64,000 bases of DNA from Paenibacillus rhizophilus (lineage in GTDB: Bacteria; Bacillota; Bacilli; Paenibacillales; Paenibacillaceae), in the NCBI RefSeq assembly GCF_003854965.1, contig NZ_RQPI01000005.1, forward strand, positions 248,001 to 312,000, in the 5' to 3' direction. Below, one piece after another: positions 45,153 through 55,598 of this stretch. A program made the translations under genes and the position numbers. How positions within the stretch are numbered: position 1 is the first letter of the stretch; every line of letters starts with the position of its first letter. The notes under the pieces were generated by a model. That model was not told the DNA's origin and made no database searches. It worked only from the letters and a program-made list of their open reading frames with translations.

Positions 45153-47564
45153 TTAGGATGCACCGAGCCTACGCGACTCCATCCATTCTTGAAGCTCGGC
45201 CGTACTCCCTTCCGTGAAGTACTGCTCCATTTCCGCCAATTCACTGAGGTACATGAAATGGCTTGAAGAAGCCAGGTCGCGAGCTGCGGGCCGGGTCACA
45301 AAGGATAATTGTCCCTGCTCCCTCATAATAAAATCAAGCTCTTCGAATACGTCCAGCATCATCTTCAGCATCCGCAGGCTCATCGGCGATTTCCGGCTCA
45401 GCCGCAGAAGGACTTCCTGCTCTGAAATTGGCTCGGCGGCGATGACGGCCAGCCATTTATATAGGGTCTTGAAATGATCTCTTGTTGGAACGAGCAGACG
45501 ATCTCGCTCCTGGCGGAGCGAGTGCAGCAGCGCGATGTTCTGCACCTCCGGAAAAGTCTTAAGCAGCGCGTCAAGCTGCTGCGGCGACTCAGGCATATCC
45601 AGCAGGCATAGCAGAGATAATGGGTTCCCCGAATGTCCTCCCGCCGGCAGATCGTCTAAAGGAGAAATTCCTTTATATTGATCATATACCCAAAAGGACA
45701 ACCCTTGCCATTCCGGCTGCTCCCGCTCGCGCAGCCGTTCCTTGCGGACCACCACTGCCGCAAGATCTTGCCTGGCGGCGGTCTGCGGCAGCAGCAAATC
45801 GAGCAGACGTTGTGTCCTGCCTGCAGCATCCCGCGCACCGCGGAAATCGAACAGCTGCGGCTGCGGGACCGCCAGGTCTTGCAGCATAAGCTGCGCCTTT
45901 CGGGACCCGTTCCATTCGTTGACGGACAATTCCGCAAGCACATCAATGCCGGTCCCTGACGGCAGCAGTTCCGCCAGCTCTCCCTTGCCGAAAGCGACGG
46001 CTTCGACCGTCATGCCTTCCTGCTGCAGAACCAGCTTCAGGTGACGATTGCCCTGGCCCATAGTACGTGTCTCTTTAACTGCCGCTCCCCGAACGATAAA
46101 TTTCGGCAGCGGATTGCTCATTCCGAAAGGAGCCAGCAGCTCCAGCTCCTCGGCGGCCCGGAGCGATAAATCGGCAAGCGTATATTCTCCGTCCGCCGTG
46201 ACCACAGGCACAAAGTGCTCCTCCGTCAGAACACCGGAAGCGAACTCCTCAAGCGCGGCGGCAAATGCGTCCAGGTTGTCACGGTGCAGGCTCATGCCCG
46301 CCGCCGCCGGATGGCCGCCGAAGTGATCCATGAGATCCGCGCAGGATGAAAGCGCCGCGTAGATATCTAGGCCGGGAATCGACCGGGCCGAGCCTTTGCA
46401 ATAGCCCGTTTCCGGATGGATGTCCAGTATAATCACAGGCCGGTAGTAACGTTCGAGCAGCTTGGAAGCGACAATGCCGACTACCCCGACATTCCAGTCT
46501 TCCCCCGCCAGAACAATGATGCTTGGGAGTTTTCCGTCCTTGACTCTTTCTTCCAAGCGGACTAACGCTTCGGCAACAATCCGGTCAACGACCATCTGCC
46601 GTTCTTTATTCAGCATGTCCAGTTCTGCGGCAAGGCGCTCTGCCTCCACGGGATCTTCAGTGGTCAGCAGAGACACCGCCCGTCCGGCATGATCGAGGCG
46701 CCCGCTGGCATTAATGCGAGGCGCCAGCGCAAAAGCGACATTGACCGCGCCCACCTTCTCCACGTTTACGGCGCTCACATCAAGAAGCGCCCGAATGCCG
46801 GGATACTTTGATCGGCGCATACTTATAAGTCCCCTTCGCACAATGGCTCGGTTCTCGTCAAGAAGGGGCATCAGGTCGGCTACCGTTCCGATAGCTGCAA
46901 TTTCCAGCCATTCTTCCGGAACTTGTCCGTCCAGAAGCGCCTGAGCCAGCTTGTAGGCGACCCCCACACCGGCTAATCCCTTAAAAGGATACGGGCAGCC
47001 GGGCAGCTTCGGATTGATCAGAGCATATGCGGGAGGCAGAACATCCGGAGGCTCGTGATGATCCGTAACAATAACATCCATCCCAAGCTCATTCGCATAA
47101 GCGATTTGACTGCAGGCACTGATTCCCGTATCCACCGTAATGATCAGCGAGACGCCCTGTTGGAGCGCCCAATCGAGCGCGTGGTTATGCAGCCCGTAGC
47201 CCTCATTGGAACGGTGGGGGATATAAATGTCGAAGGAGGCGCCCAGGTGCCGTAGAAGATGAATCATCAGCGAAGTACTGGATACGCCATCAGCGTCGTA
47301 ATCGCCGTAGACAAGGATATGCTCCTCTTCCTCCAGCGCCTTTTTGATGCGGGGGACGGCCTCCTTCATCCCTTTCAGCAAGAATGGATCATGATCTTCT
47401 GCCACTGCGCCTTCTATAAAGCTAAGTGCTTCTTCCGGGTCGCTCATCCCTCTCGCGACAAGCAGGGATGCAACGAGCGGAGAAACAGAAAGTCTCCGGG
47501 CCAATTCCCTGGATTGAACGGGATCGGCTACCGGAGATTGCCATTTGGTTTTTGAATGAAGCAA
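45153..47564 (-). CDS. recJ: Single-stranded-DNA exonuclease RecJ
   Basis: 803 residues, the long Bacillales form with an extra C-terminal domain. The DHH-family motifs are [14 protein letters not shown] and [22 protein letters not shown] and [12 protein letters not shown] mark the DHHA1 part. It degrades ssDNA 5' to 3' in recombination and repair. It begins with TTG 47564, with AGGTG 7 nt upstream. 31 nt downstream of a CDF transporter gene and likely cotranscribed with it. Confidence 0.94.
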   Translation of the reverse strand: MLHSKTKWQSPVADPVQSRELARRLSVSPLVASLLVARGMSDPEEALSFIEGAVAEDHDPFLLKGMKEAVPRIKKALEEEEHILVYGDYDADGVSSTSLMIHLLRHLGASFDIYIPHRSNEGYGLHNHALDWALQQGVSLIITVDTGISACSQIAYANELGMDVIVTDHHEPPDVLPPAYALINPKLPGCPYPFKGLAGVGVAYKLAQALLDGQVPEEWLEIAAIGTVADLMPLLDENRAIVRRGLISMRRSKYPGIRALLDVSAVNVEKVGAVNVAFALAPRINASGRLDHAGRAVSLLTTEDPVEAERLAAELDMLNKERQMVVDRIVAEALVRLEERVKDGKLPSIIVLAGEDWNVGVVGIVASKLLERYYRPVIILDIHPETGYCKGSARSIPGLDIYAALSSCADLMDHFGGHPAAAGMSLHRDNLDAFAAALEEFASGVLTEEHFVPVVTADGEYTLADLSLRAAEELELLAPFGMSNPLPKFIVRGAAVKETRTMGQGNRHLKLVLQQEGMTVEAVAFGKGELAELLPSGTGIDVLAELSVNEWNGSRKAQLMLQDLAVPQPQLFDFRGARDAAGRTQRLLDLLLPQTAARQDLAAVVVRKERLREREQPEWQGLSFWVYDQYKGISPLDDLPAGGHSGNPLSLLCLLDMPESPQQLDALLKTFPEVQNIALLHSLRQERDRLLVPTRDHFKTLYKWLAVIAAEPISEQEVLLRLSRKSPMSLRMLKMMLDVFEELDFIMREQGQLSFVTRPAARDLASSSHFMYLSELAEMEQYFTEGSTAELQEWMESRRLGAS

Positions 47565-47595
47565 TGCGGTTCACCTTTCTCTCGCGTTGAGCCGG

Positions 47596-48558
47596 CTATT
47601 GCAGCAGCGTCGGCATTTCACTGTCCGTCAGCTCATAATTGGTTTTGTAAGGATACCCGGGTTCGTAAGGCACGATATCCATATGAACGTGGCCGACATG
47701 GACGAAACGGTGCTGCAGCAGCTTTTTGGCGCAATCCGCAATTTCGCGCGCTTCCATCACGCTGATTCGCGGATTGACGCTGATCGTGACCTGAAGATTG
47801 ACATATCGGCCTTCCTCAAGCGCCTTTAAATGTTCCACGCGAATGACTCCATGAACTTTTTGAACGGTATCGATAAAATTGGCGGCATCTTCATGTGGAA
47901 GCTCCTGGCTATTCTTGCCGTAAATCGTACTGAGAATAAGCAAATATCCTTTGCGGAGAATAAGGCAAGCAGCAAGAAGTGCGGCGATCGGGTCCAGGTA
48001 CAAGAGAGGATGCCAATTCAGATAGCCTCCGAGCATGGACGTCGCCACGCCGATTAACACGGTCAGCGAAGTATACAGGCTGAAGCGATGATTATCGGCA
48101 TAAGCGGCATGACTTCCATTTCCGATTTTTTGGGCAGAGCGGTATTGATATTGAAAAATAGCTTCTTTCACCAGCAGAGACAGACAGATCGTCAACAACG
48201 CAAGTTCTCCTGAAGGATTCAGGTCCCCGCTCGTCAAGTCGCGGATTGCGGAAAAAGCGATTTGCAGACCGCCCATTAAAATTAGCACCGCAAACACAAC
48301 GGATAATAAAGGCTCGTTCTTATTCTTCCCGTCCCGCGAATCCGGTTTCCGCGCCCTGTTGCCTTCTCCGCCGCTACGCCACGGAAGAATCTCGGCCAGC
48401 TTCGCCGCGGCATCCGCACCCGAGTATAAGGCATCAGCGATCAAAGCCTTGCTCCCCGAATAATAACCTGCGACTCCTTTAGCCAGAGCCAGCGCGAAAT
48501 CGCCGGCAATTCCCGTCCAAGCCACCCGCTCGTTTTGAGACGAATACTTTTTATTCAT
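47596..48558 (-). CDS. Cation-diffusion-facilitator-like transporter with altered metal site
   Basis: 320 residues with about six helices and a C-terminal cytoplasmic domain (RVEHLKALEEGRYVNLQVTI) of the CDF family. In the second helix the metal ligands usually read H/D/NxxxD; here the segment is ADALYSGAD (Tyr45, Asp49). In the fifth helix the usual HRSDA reads HRFSL, with no Asp. Three of four standard ligands are therefore changed, so metal transport is doubtful or uses other residues. AAGGAGG lies 7 nt before ATG 48558. First gene of a probable operon with recJ and apt. Confidence 0.8.
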   Translation of the reverse strand: MNKKYSSQNERVAWTGIAGDFALALAKGVAGYYSGSKALIADALYSGADAAAKLAEILPWRSGGEGNRARKPDSRDGKNKNEPLLSVVFAVLILMGGLQIAFSAIRDLTSGDLNPSGELALLTICLSLLVKEAIFQYQYRSAQKIGNGSHAAYADNHRFSLYTSLTVLIGVATSMLGGYLNWHPLLYLDPIAALLAACLILRKGYLLILSTIYGKNSQELPHEDAANFIDTVQKVHGVIRVEHLKALEEGRYVNLQVTISVNPRISVMEAREIADCAKKLLQHRFVHVGHVHMDIVPYEPGYPYKTNYELTDSEMPTLLQ

Positions 48559-48675
48559 CTGGGTTCCTCCTTGCCGCTCCATGTACTCGCTGTGCTGATG
48601 GGTATAATATCCGACATCCCGCCTGAGGTTTCAAAAGCCGCGTCGTCAGGGACGCGGCTTCGTTTAATGGATCAT

Positions 48676-49578
48676 TTACGCTTTGGCAGGCTTGCTCTTG
48701 GGCTTAACCTTCTGGTTCTTCTTCAACAGCAGCCAAAGTGGACTTGCGATGAAGATCGAGGAGTATGCACCGAACAACAGACCGATAACCATGGCCAGAG
48801 AGAACATTTTGATCGACTCGCCGCCAAGCACCAATAGGAAGAATGCGGCGATGAATACGGTAAGGGCGGTGTAGAGAGAACGCATGATAGTCTGAGAGAT
48901 ACTCTTGTTGACGAGAACTTTCAGATCGTCGTAGGTCCTTTGCTTGCCGAAGCGCAGATTTTCGCGAATCCGGTCAAAAATAACGATCGTATCGTTAATT
49001 GAATAACCGATAATCGTCAGCACCGCGACAATGAATGTCAGATCCACTTCCAGTCGGAAAATGGAGAATACGGCAACGACCATGAATGCATCATGGATCA
49101 ATGCAACTATCGCAGCTATCGCAAAGCGCCATTCAAAACGGATGCTTACGTAAACGATAATGCCCAGGCAGGAAATGAGAACCGCATAAATCGCGTTCCG
49201 GGCAAGTTCCTTGGCCATTTCGGTATCGACGGTGTTGACTTCAAACGACGCCTTATCGTCAAGCTTCGTAATGGCGCTCTTCAGCGCGGCATCCTGCTGG
49301 CTCGATAACACTTCGTCATAGCGGATGGTTACGCGCTGCGTTCCGGGCGTAATGTTCGGCTCGTGATCCGTTCCAATGTTACCGATAACTGTACGGATCT
49401 GATCCACCGTCAAATTCTTGGAAAGGGAAACGTCGACGTTGGACCCGGCTTTGAAATCGACGCTGTAATTCAGATTGAATATCGCGAGGAATATGATACC
49501 CAAAATCGTAAGCGTGATGGAAAAAATATAGAAATACTTGCTTAAGTGAACGTAATCGAGCTCTTTCTTAAAGCGCAC
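48676..49578 (-). CDS. secF: Protein translocase subunit SecF
   Basis: 300 residues, six helices: N-terminal helix, periplasmic-type P1 domain (VDFKAGSNVDVSLSKNL), then the RND-like helices with ALIHDAFMVVAVFSIF and GYSINDTIVIFDRIREN. It works with SecD in proton-driven late steps of export. The GTG at 49587 is almost on top of the Shine-Dalgarno GGAG, so GTG 49578 (MRFKKEL) is preferred. Overlaps the 3' end of secD. In Bacillus secD and secF are fused; here they are separate. Confidence 0.93.
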   Translation of the reverse strand: MRFKKELDYVHLSKYFYIFSITLTILGIIFLAIFNLNYSVDFKAGSNVDVSLSKNLTVDQIRTVIGNIGTDHEPNITPGTQRVTIRYDEVLSSQQDAALKSAITKLDDKASFEVNTVDTEMAKELARNAIYAVLISCLGIIVYVSIRFEWRFAIAAIVALIHDAFMVVAVFSIFRLEVDLTFIVAVLTIIGYSINDTIVIFDRIRENLRFGKQRTYDDLKVLVNKSISQTIMRSLYTALTVFIAAFFLLVLGGESIKMFSLAMVIGLLFGAYSSIFIASPLWLLLKKNQKVKPKSKPAKA

Positions 49579-50818
49579 TGATTTCACTCTCCTTTACCCC
49601 GAATTGCTTCGGCTTGCTCAGCTTGCCGGCCTTAACCAGCATATTGAGCAGCCAACGGGCGAAATAAAGGTTCGTAAAGATGCTGAGCAGAATTTCTACA
49701 ATCAGCACGAGCGCGAAGCCTTTTACCGAGCCTGTACCGAAAGCGAACATGACGGCCGCGACGATAATCGTGGTGACGTTCGAGTCCATAACAGTACGGA
49801 AGGAGGACTTGCTGCCTGCCTTGACGGAGGACATGATGCTCTTGCCGCTCCGCATTTCTTCCCGAATTCGTTCATTTGTAATAATGTTGGCATCAACCGC
49901 CATCCCGATCCCGAGTATAAATGCCGCTATACCCGGAAGCGTCAAAGTGAAATCGGCAAACACGAAGACCAGAATCAGCAGCCATGTGTGCAGAATCAAG
50001 GCAAAGCTGGCGATCAGGCCAGGAACACGGTACATACCGATCATAAAGAGCAGAATAAACACTGAACCAATCAGGCCGGCTTTAACCGTCTGATCCAGGG
50101 ACTGCTTGCCCAAGGTTGCGCCTACGCTTTGGGAGTATTTCTCCGTCAGCTTCAGCGGCAGGGCTCCGAGATTGATCGTATCGGCCAGATTCCGGGCTTC
50201 CTCGATTGTATAATTCCCCGAAATCGATGCGGTTCCTTCCGTAAGCTCCGCTCTTACTTGCGGATCGGAAAGCTTAGTATCATCCAGGTAGATGGCCAGA
50301 TGCTGACCGAGCAGACGCTTCGTAATTTCCGCAAACTTCTGTTTATCTTTAACCTTGATGCTGATTTCGATCTGATTCAGGCTGTCGCGGCCGATGGTCG
50401 CGGCGTTCTCAACGAAATCGCTTCCTACCAGCTCGATTTTGCTGTACGTTCCTTCGGCGTCGCCAGGCGCGGCGCTGCGGAAGGTAAGCACTGCCGGCTC
50501 CTTCATCTTTTCACGAACCTCAGCTTCATTGGTGACACCGGCGATTTTCAGACGGATTCGATCTGTTCCTTCGGTGGTAACCTCCGGTTCGCTCGTTCCT
50601 AGTACGTTGGCCCGTTTCTCAAGGCTGGCAGCGGTCTGCAGCAATGAAGCCCGGGTTATTTCCTTGCCTTGCTCGGAAGGCTGGGCTTGGTATAAAATTT
50701 CGAAGCCGCCCTTCAAATCAAGACCCAGCCGTACTCTATCAAGCAGCCCGGGAGTCGATACCGCCATTACGGCTGCCAAGACGAGCACGGTAATCATGAA
50801 GCTCAGAAGTCTTTTCAT
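49568..50818 (-). CDS. secD: Protein translocase subunit SecD
   Basis: 416 residues: N-terminal helix, a shortened P1 domain beginning RVRLGLDLKGGFEILYQ, and the six-helix RND core with GIGMAVDANIITNERIREE. Partner of SecF, whose start overlaps its last codons. The P1 region is much smaller than in E. coli SecD (about 615 residues), as is usual in Gram-positives. A 300-bp gap follows upstream. Confidence 0.93.
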   Translation of the reverse strand: MKRLLSFMITVLVLAAVMAVSTPGLLDRVRLGLDLKGGFEILYQAQPSEQGKEITRASLLQTAASLEKRANVLGTSEPEVTTEGTDRIRLKIAGVTNEAEVREKMKEPAVLTFRSAAPGDAEGTYSKIELVGSDFVENAATIGRDSLNQIEISIKVKDKQKFAEITKRLLGQHLAIYLDDTKLSDPQVRAELTEGTASISGNYTIEEARNLADTINLGALPLKLTEKYSQSVGATLGKQSLDQTVKAGLIGSVFILLFMIGMYRVPGLIASFALILHTWLLILVFVFADFTLTLPGIAAFILGIGMAVDANIITNERIREEMRSGKSIMSSVKAGSKSSFRTVMDSNVTTIIVAAVMFAFGTGSVKGFALVLIVEILLSIFTNLYFARWLLNMLVKAGKLSKPKQFGVKESEISAL

Positions 50819-50994
50819 GCTCTTGCTAGTTCCCCTTTCTTAAACTCAATATTCCTATTATAGCTACGCGCCAAATCAGCGTCAATTCAGCAAGCATTGG
50901 CAGCGCTGTGTTCGCGGCGTTCCTCCGGCAAGCTCCTATAAATTATAATCCTGCCTGACGGCATGCGGAAACAAGCGGCCAAAAGAGCGCCGCA

Positions 50995-51027
50995 ATCAAA
51001 AAGAAACGGCAGCCCTCAGCCGCTTGC
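50995..51027 (-). terminator. Possible terminator after comN
   Basis: On the minus strand CGGCA pairs with TGCCG around 51000-51025, followed by TTTCTTTTTG. The stem is short. The rest of the 50819-51127 gap holds the secD promoter region and no gene I can support. Confidence 0.4.
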
Positions 51028-51127
51028 CGGGAATAGCCATCCGTTTCCTGAATTTCTATGAAGTTACCTTTCTCCTACTTTACGCCTTTGTGAAGCCGTT
51101 TGCACAATAACCTGGGCAAAATTCCGT

Positions 51128-51379
51128 TCATTTTAGTCCCTTGTACATGGAAATGGTCAAATAATTCATATAGGTTGTTACTTTCAGGGAATAGATGTCA
51201 TTCACGATTCTGTGGAGCGGCGGCGTTCCTTCCTTGGCATAATTCCGGCTGGCACATTCCCAAATATCCTGGGCGGTTACATATTCATAGCCGAGAAGCC
51301 GAAATTCCTCCGCTTTGCTGAGACACATGGCTTCGATCTCCTTGTCCAGCAGTTCTTCATCCTTACGCTCCGATTCCAC
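51128..51379 (-). CDS. comN: ComN-like post-transcriptional regulator
   Basis: 83 residues beginning with GTG 51379 (MESERKDEELLDKEIEAM) after GGGGTGG; the frame extends 10 codons further upstream. The conserved segment LGYEYVTAQDIWECASRNY followed by a hydrophobic tail (LKVTTYMNYLTISMY) matches the ComN family, which in Bacillus promotes comE mRNA accumulation and localises through DivIVA. It is divergent from spoVB, as in Bacillus. Confidence 0.8.
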   Translation of the reverse strand: MESERKDEELLDKEIEAMCLSKAEEFRLLGYEYVTAQDIWECASRNYAKEGTPPLHRIVNDIYSLKVTTYMNYLTISMYKGLK

Positions 51380-51600
51380 GTGCCCACCCCCTGTTACGTC
51401 TATGAACATTGTCCATGAACTCTCTTCATATATTTTATAATATTCGACTTATTAATATTCGACCTTTATTCGCGCTTTCCTTCTTTACCGTCAAAATGTT
51501 ATGCGGGGAAGACAGTCATGTCCGATCACATGCGGCATATCCATTTAAAAGGACAACGTTCGGCTGCCGCCACATTTCACCCCGGAAGAAGGAATGCCGT

Positions 51601-53205
51601 TTGAGGAAACCGAAGAGGCAAAGCTTTATATATGGAACGATGATACTGCTCTCGGCTGGAATTGTTAACCGGATGCTGGGCTTCATTCCGCGCATTATCC
51701 TGCCGCGTGTAATTGGAGCCGAGGGTGTCGGCTTGTATCAGCTGGGCTACCCTTTCTTTTTAGTACTCGTTACGGTCATTACCGGAGGGATTCCGCTGGC
51801 CGTTGCCAAAATGGTGGCGGAAGCCGAAGGCAAGGGACATCCGGAGCGGTCGCGCCGAATCCTGCATACGGCTCTGGGGATCAGCATCTCGCTGGGCATT
51901 CTGTTTACGGGAATCGCCCTTGCCGGCGCATCCTGGGTATCCAACGTTATTTTAACAGACAGCCGTGTATATTATACGTTCATCGCCATGATTCCAATGC
52001 TCACCATTGTCGCAGTTTCCGCCGTTTACCGGGGTTATTTTCAAGGTCTGCAAAATATGATTCCCTCCGCGCTGTCTTCCGTGTTGGAGACGGTAACGCG
52101 AATTTTCTTCATGCTGTGGTTCTCTTGGCAGCTGCTTCCAAAAGGGATCGCCTTCGCCGCAGCCGGAGCCATGCTGGGAGTTACCGCGGGTGAAATTACA
52201 GGGATGCTGGTGCTGCTTATCCAGTACTATTCTGCCTTAAAAAAGGACAAACCGGAGCCTGACCAGCAGAACGGCAAACCGGTTGAAGCGACAAAACAAG
52301 ACCCGGCCCTAGGGAGCGCCGGCCGGAGCGGCGGAATATTGAGACGTCTGCTTGGCATTTCCGTCCCCGTAACCGCCGGAAGGCTCGTCGGATCGTTTTC
52401 CTATTTGCTGGAATCGATTATCACTGCGCGGAGCCTTGCCATGGCAGGGATTGCCACTTCAATGGCAACTGCCCAATACGGCTCACTTCAGGGTATGGTA
52501 ATCCCGCTGCTCTTATTGCCGGGCGCGCTTACCACCGCGCTTGCCGTCTCGCTGGTGCCTTCCCTGTCCGAAGCGTCGGCCCGGCGCGATCTCAAGGCGA
52601 TTCATAAACGGATTCATCAGGCCCTGCGCCTGGCCATGGTCACAGGTGCCCCGTTCGCCGTGCTTATGTATGTGCTTGCCGTCCCTTTATGTACCCTGCT
52701 GTACGGCAGTTCAGACACTGCTCCCATGCTGCGAATGATGGCGCCGTTCGCCCTGTTTCTGTACGTTCAAGCTCCGCTTCAGGCTGTCCTTCAGGCGATG
52801 GACCGCCCAGGAACGGCATTGATCAATACATTGATCGGCGCGACTGTGAAAATTCTGCTCATCCTTTCGCTCGCCTCAAGACCGGAATACGGAATCAACG
52901 GCGCTCTGATTGCTATTATTGCCAACAGCATCCTGGTCACATTGCTGCACGGTTACAGCGTCGTCAAATTGATCTCCCTTCGCTTGAAGCTGAACGACCT
53001 GCTCAAGACTGGCGCGGCGATGACGATCATGGGCGCCGGCGTAAAATATATATACACCCACATATCGATAGCCGAGGCCCAGTGGATGCAGTTTTTGTTC
53101 GCGTCCGCTCTCGGCATGGCGCTGTATCTGGGGATTTCCCTGTTGACCGGACTATTTTCCCGCCGCGACCTTGAACGAATTCCACTTATCGGCCGATGGC
53201 TGTAG
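51601..53205 (+). CDS. spoVB: Stage V sporulation protein B (SpoVB)
   Basis: 534-residue MOP/MVF-type flippase with about 14 helices, needed in Bacillus for spore cortex synthesis. The N-terminal FIYGTMILLSAGIVNRMLGF and PRVIGAEGVGLYQLGYPFF are typical. The frame opens at 51409, but TTG 51601 after AAGGA gives the normal SpoVB N-terminus and length. A charged insert at about 215-245 (DKPEPDQQNGKPVEA) is a cytoplasmic loop. Convergent with the DUF421 gene; the stops touch. Confidence 0.9.
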   Translation: MRKPKRQSFIYGTMILLSAGIVNRMLGFIPRIILPRVIGAEGVGLYQLGYPFFLVLVTVITGGIPLAVAKMVAEAEGKGHPERSRRILHTALGISISLGILFTGIALAGASWVSNVILTDSRVYYTFIAMIPMLTIVAVSAVYRGYFQGLQNMIPSALSSVLETVTRIFFMLWFSWQLLPKGIAFAAAGAMLGVTAGEITGMLVLLIQYYSALKKDKPEPDQQNGKPVEATKQDPALGSAGRSGGILRRLLGISVPVTAGRLVGSFSYLLESIITARSLAMAGIATSMATAQYGSLQGMVIPLLLLPGALTTALAVSLVPSLSEASARRDLKAIHKRIHQALRLAMVTGAPFAVLMYVLAVPLCTLLYGSSDTAPMLRMMAPFALFLYVQAPLQAVLQAMDRPGTALINTLIGATVKILLILSLASRPEYGINGALIAIIANSILVTLLHGYSVVKLISLRLKLNDLLKTGAAMTIMGAGVKYIYTHISIAEAQWMQFLFASALGMALYLGISLLTGLFSRRDLERIPLIGRWL

Positions 53206-53952
53206 TTATTTGGAGCGGTTATGGTCCACATACAGCTTGCCTTTGTGGTCGATCGAACAAAGAAATACGTCGCGAAAATCCGAAGCGCCTTTTTGCCGAA
53301 TCTGATCTCTAAGCCAGAAGCGTGTTTTCCCAATCATCTCCAAATTATTATCCTGTACCTTGCCGTCCATAATCAGCGGCACCGGAAGTCCCTCATACCG
53401 GATTTTGTCTTTAGGGAACTCATTGACGGACGCTTCCTCGTCCGAAATGTTTTTGCCTGAACTGCTGTTCCCTGAACGGTTGGAGGAAGATATGTCATTG
53501 TCTTTCTCAATTACGGTCAGTTGTCCCGTAGGCTCCAATATCGCGAATTCAACATCCGCAAGGCTGGTAATATTTTGTCCTCTCAACTGCAGCAGCAGAT
53601 CGTCAATATTATATCTTTGTTTACGCATTTCCTTACGCTGGATTTTGCCGCCAGAAATCAGAATGCTCGGTTTGCCGTCGATCAGTAGCCGCAGCTTGCG
53701 GCTCTTCAGGCTGAAATGGGCCAGCACCACCTGTGTCAGAACTAGCGTCACCATTGGCACGATTCCGTCATACAGCGGACGCTCAATATCTTCGATTGCG
53801 AATACGGCAATTTCGGCGATCAGAATGGAAATCGTAAGGTCGAATACCGACAGCTTCCCTATCTCCCTTTTCCCCATGATGCGCAAGCTCAGGAAGATGA
53901 AGAGATACATCAGCAAGGTCATAAAGATATGTGCGGTGATGTGCCGGAACAT
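53206..53952 (-). CDS. DUF421 (YetF/YrbG-type) membrane protein
   Basis: 248 residues: three N-terminal helices (about 8-90) with RIMGKREIGKLSVFDLTISILI, the family signature, then a cytoplasmic domain (RKEMRKQRYNIDDLLLQLR, DVEFAILEPTGQLTVIEK). A Ser/Asn-rich insert at about 150-175 precedes a second copy-like subdomain (VPLIMDGKVQDNNLEMIGKT). Position beside spoVB matches yrbG of Bacillus; YetF proteins have been linked to the spore membrane, but the role here is inferred. Confidence 0.85.
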   Translation of the reverse strand: MFRHITAHIFMTLLMYLFIFLSLRIMGKREIGKLSVFDLTISILIAEIAVFAIEDIERPLYDGIVPMVTLVLTQVVLAHFSLKSRKLRLLIDGKPSILISGGKIQRKEMRKQRYNIDDLLLQLRGQNITSLADVEFAILEPTGQLTVIEKDNDISSSNRSGNSSSGKNISDEEASVNEFPKDKIRYEGLPVPLIMDGKVQDNNLEMIGKTRFWLRDQIRQKGASDFRDVFLCSIDHKGKLYVDHNRSK

Positions 53953-54163
53953 ATTGCTTCGCTCTCCTTTACAGGTCCCCGGGACAACAGCGCCGGACGG
54001 AACAATGTAGTCCTATTCTGACCGTGAGTCCCATGTAACATTCGGAAACCCTGCGCTCAATTACTGGTAAAAGCCAGCCCATCGCTTTCGTGTACTATTG
54101 GGGCAAGCCGTCTCATAGTATGAAGTAACTGAATTTGCACTTGGAAAAAGAGGAGGCTAAACC

Positions 54164-54556
54164 ATGGATTTGCTCCGTAAACTGTTCTCGCAGAAAATCG
54201 GGAATCCCGTGTTGTCAGGCTTGTTCCGGGCTTTTTTGTGGATGCTGCTGGGAGCGTTCATCCTTTCGCTGCTGCTTTGGGGAAGCGGGCTGAGCGAACA
54301 CGATCTATCGCTGTATACCTATGTTGTACATGGACTGGCTATCGCCTTCGGAGGCTGGACGGCAGGCAAAAGAGCCATCAGCAGGGGATGGTATCAAGGC
54401 TGCCTTACAGGCGCTTTTTATGGAGTCATTGTACTGCTCATCGGTTTCTTGGCTTTGGACAGCCCTCTGAAGGCGCCAGATCTGCTGTGGATTGCGGCTG
54501 CGGCGTTCATCGGTGCGCTTGGAGGCATGTTTGGAGTCAATTTCCAGAAAGTATAA
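54164..54556 (+). CDS. TIGR04086/YrzE-type membrane protein
   Basis: 130 residues with four predicted helices (about 20-42, 50-65, 80-98, 105-122) and a conserved-looking GWTAGKRAISRGWYQGCLTG loop between them. The family is known only as a small membrane protein in this spoVB-yrbG-yajC neighbourhood of Bacillales. AAGAGGAGG stands upstream of ATG 54164. Function unknown. Confidence 0.82.
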   Translation: MDLLRKLFSQKIGNPVLSGLFRAFLWMLLGAFILSLLLWGSGLSEHDLSLYTYVVHGLAIAFGGWTAGKRAISRGWYQGCLTGAFYGVIVLLIGFLALDSPLKAPDLLWIAAAAFIGALGGMFGVNFQKV

Positions 54557-54658
54557 AATTTATATTTTCAAAAAAATTGAAACGGCGCTTCCCAAAATGT
54601 GATACACTGTCATCATCTAATTGCTGTTTTTTGCACATTCAAGGAGGCTTTGATCCCT

Positions 54659-55498
54659 TTGCTTTACCAATCTATGAATACTGTTTCAGGGTTTACCGTA
54701 GTGATTGTCTTTCTGCTGATCGGCCTTGTCACCCGCCGAAATCCGTTTATGGCACTGGTTTACCTCGCCAAAGAAATGCTGAGATCCTACAAACTCGTGC
54801 TTCTGATCGCCGGCATGTCCGGTGTGCTGGCCCTTAACAAATATGAACTGCAAATTGAGAAAAAACTGAATCTCACTTCCGATTTTACCGGTTTTGTATT
54901 CGGTCTCGAAGGACATTTCGTTCAGGCAGTACAGCATCTCTTCTACACTCCTTGGCTGACTCCGATTATCGTGTTCTTTTATATTTTTATGCTGCAATCG
55001 GTGCTTGCCGCTTCGCTTGGAGTATATCTGATAGACAAAAACCGTCTGATGCTCTACGCGACCTGTTACGCCGTTATTCTAAATTACGCAATTGCCATTC
55101 CCTTCTATCTTTATTTTCCGGTAAATGAGGTTTGGTCCTATGCACCCGCAGGGGTCCGGTTCGTGATGCTGGATGTATTTCCGAGATTTGAGCAGGAGTA
55201 CCGGGCGTTGTCCGGACTTGATAATTGCTTTCCCAGCCTCCACACTTCTATTTCCATGACAACGGCGCTGCTGGCTTTCAGGTCGGGCAACCGACGCTGG
55301 ATGACAGTCGCGGGTGTTTCGGCCGCCGTCATTATTTTCGGCATTTTCTATCTGGGCATCCACTGGTTTACCGATATGATCGGCGGTACCCTGCTGGCCG
55401 TGCTTTCTTCCTCTCTCAGCGTTCAACTTGCCAAGCTTACGCTTCGCGGTGGCGAGGCATCTCTGCGGGTTGGAAGCGAAGCTACCCCTTTGCAATAG
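54659..55498 (+). CDS. PAP2/inositol-phosphorylceramide-synthase-like phosphatase
   Basis: 279 residues with about six helices. The PAP2-type catalytic motifs are near the C-terminus: CFPSLHTS and YLGIHWFTDMIGG, providing the two catalytic histidines; this spacing fits the PAP2_3 (Aur1/Ipt1-like) group. It probably dephosphorylates a lipid phosphate at the outer membrane face. AAGGAGG at 54641-54647 suits TTG 54659 better than ATG 54674; both are possible. It is not part of the usual spoVB-yajC gene order and may be an added gene. Confidence 0.82.
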   Translation: MLYQSMNTVSGFTVVIVFLLIGLVTRRNPFMALVYLAKEMLRSYKLVLLIAGMSGVLALNKYELQIEKKLNLTSDFTGFVFGLEGHFVQAVQHLFYTPWLTPIIVFFYIFMLQSVLAASLGVYLIDKNRLMLYATCYAVILNYAIAIPFYLYFPVNEVWSYAPAGVRFVMLDVFPRFEQEYRALSGLDNCFPSLHTSISMTTALLAFRSGNRRWMTVAGVSAAVIIFGIFYLGIHWFTDMIGGTLLAVLSSSLSVQLAKLTLRGGEASLRVGSEATPLQ

Positions 55499-55562
55499 GC
55501 TGTCAGTATCCCCATTTGGTATTGAGCGCTCCTTTTCATGCGCAAGGCTTATATCATTCATC

Positions 55563-55592
55563 GAAGAAGTCCCGAACCGGGGCTTCTTTTTT
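55563..55592 (+). terminator. Terminator after the PAP2 gene
   Basis: GAAG and CCC pair with GGG and CTTC (55563-55585), followed by TTTTTTT. Rho-independent. Confidence 0.8.
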
Positions 55593-55598
55593 TCACAC

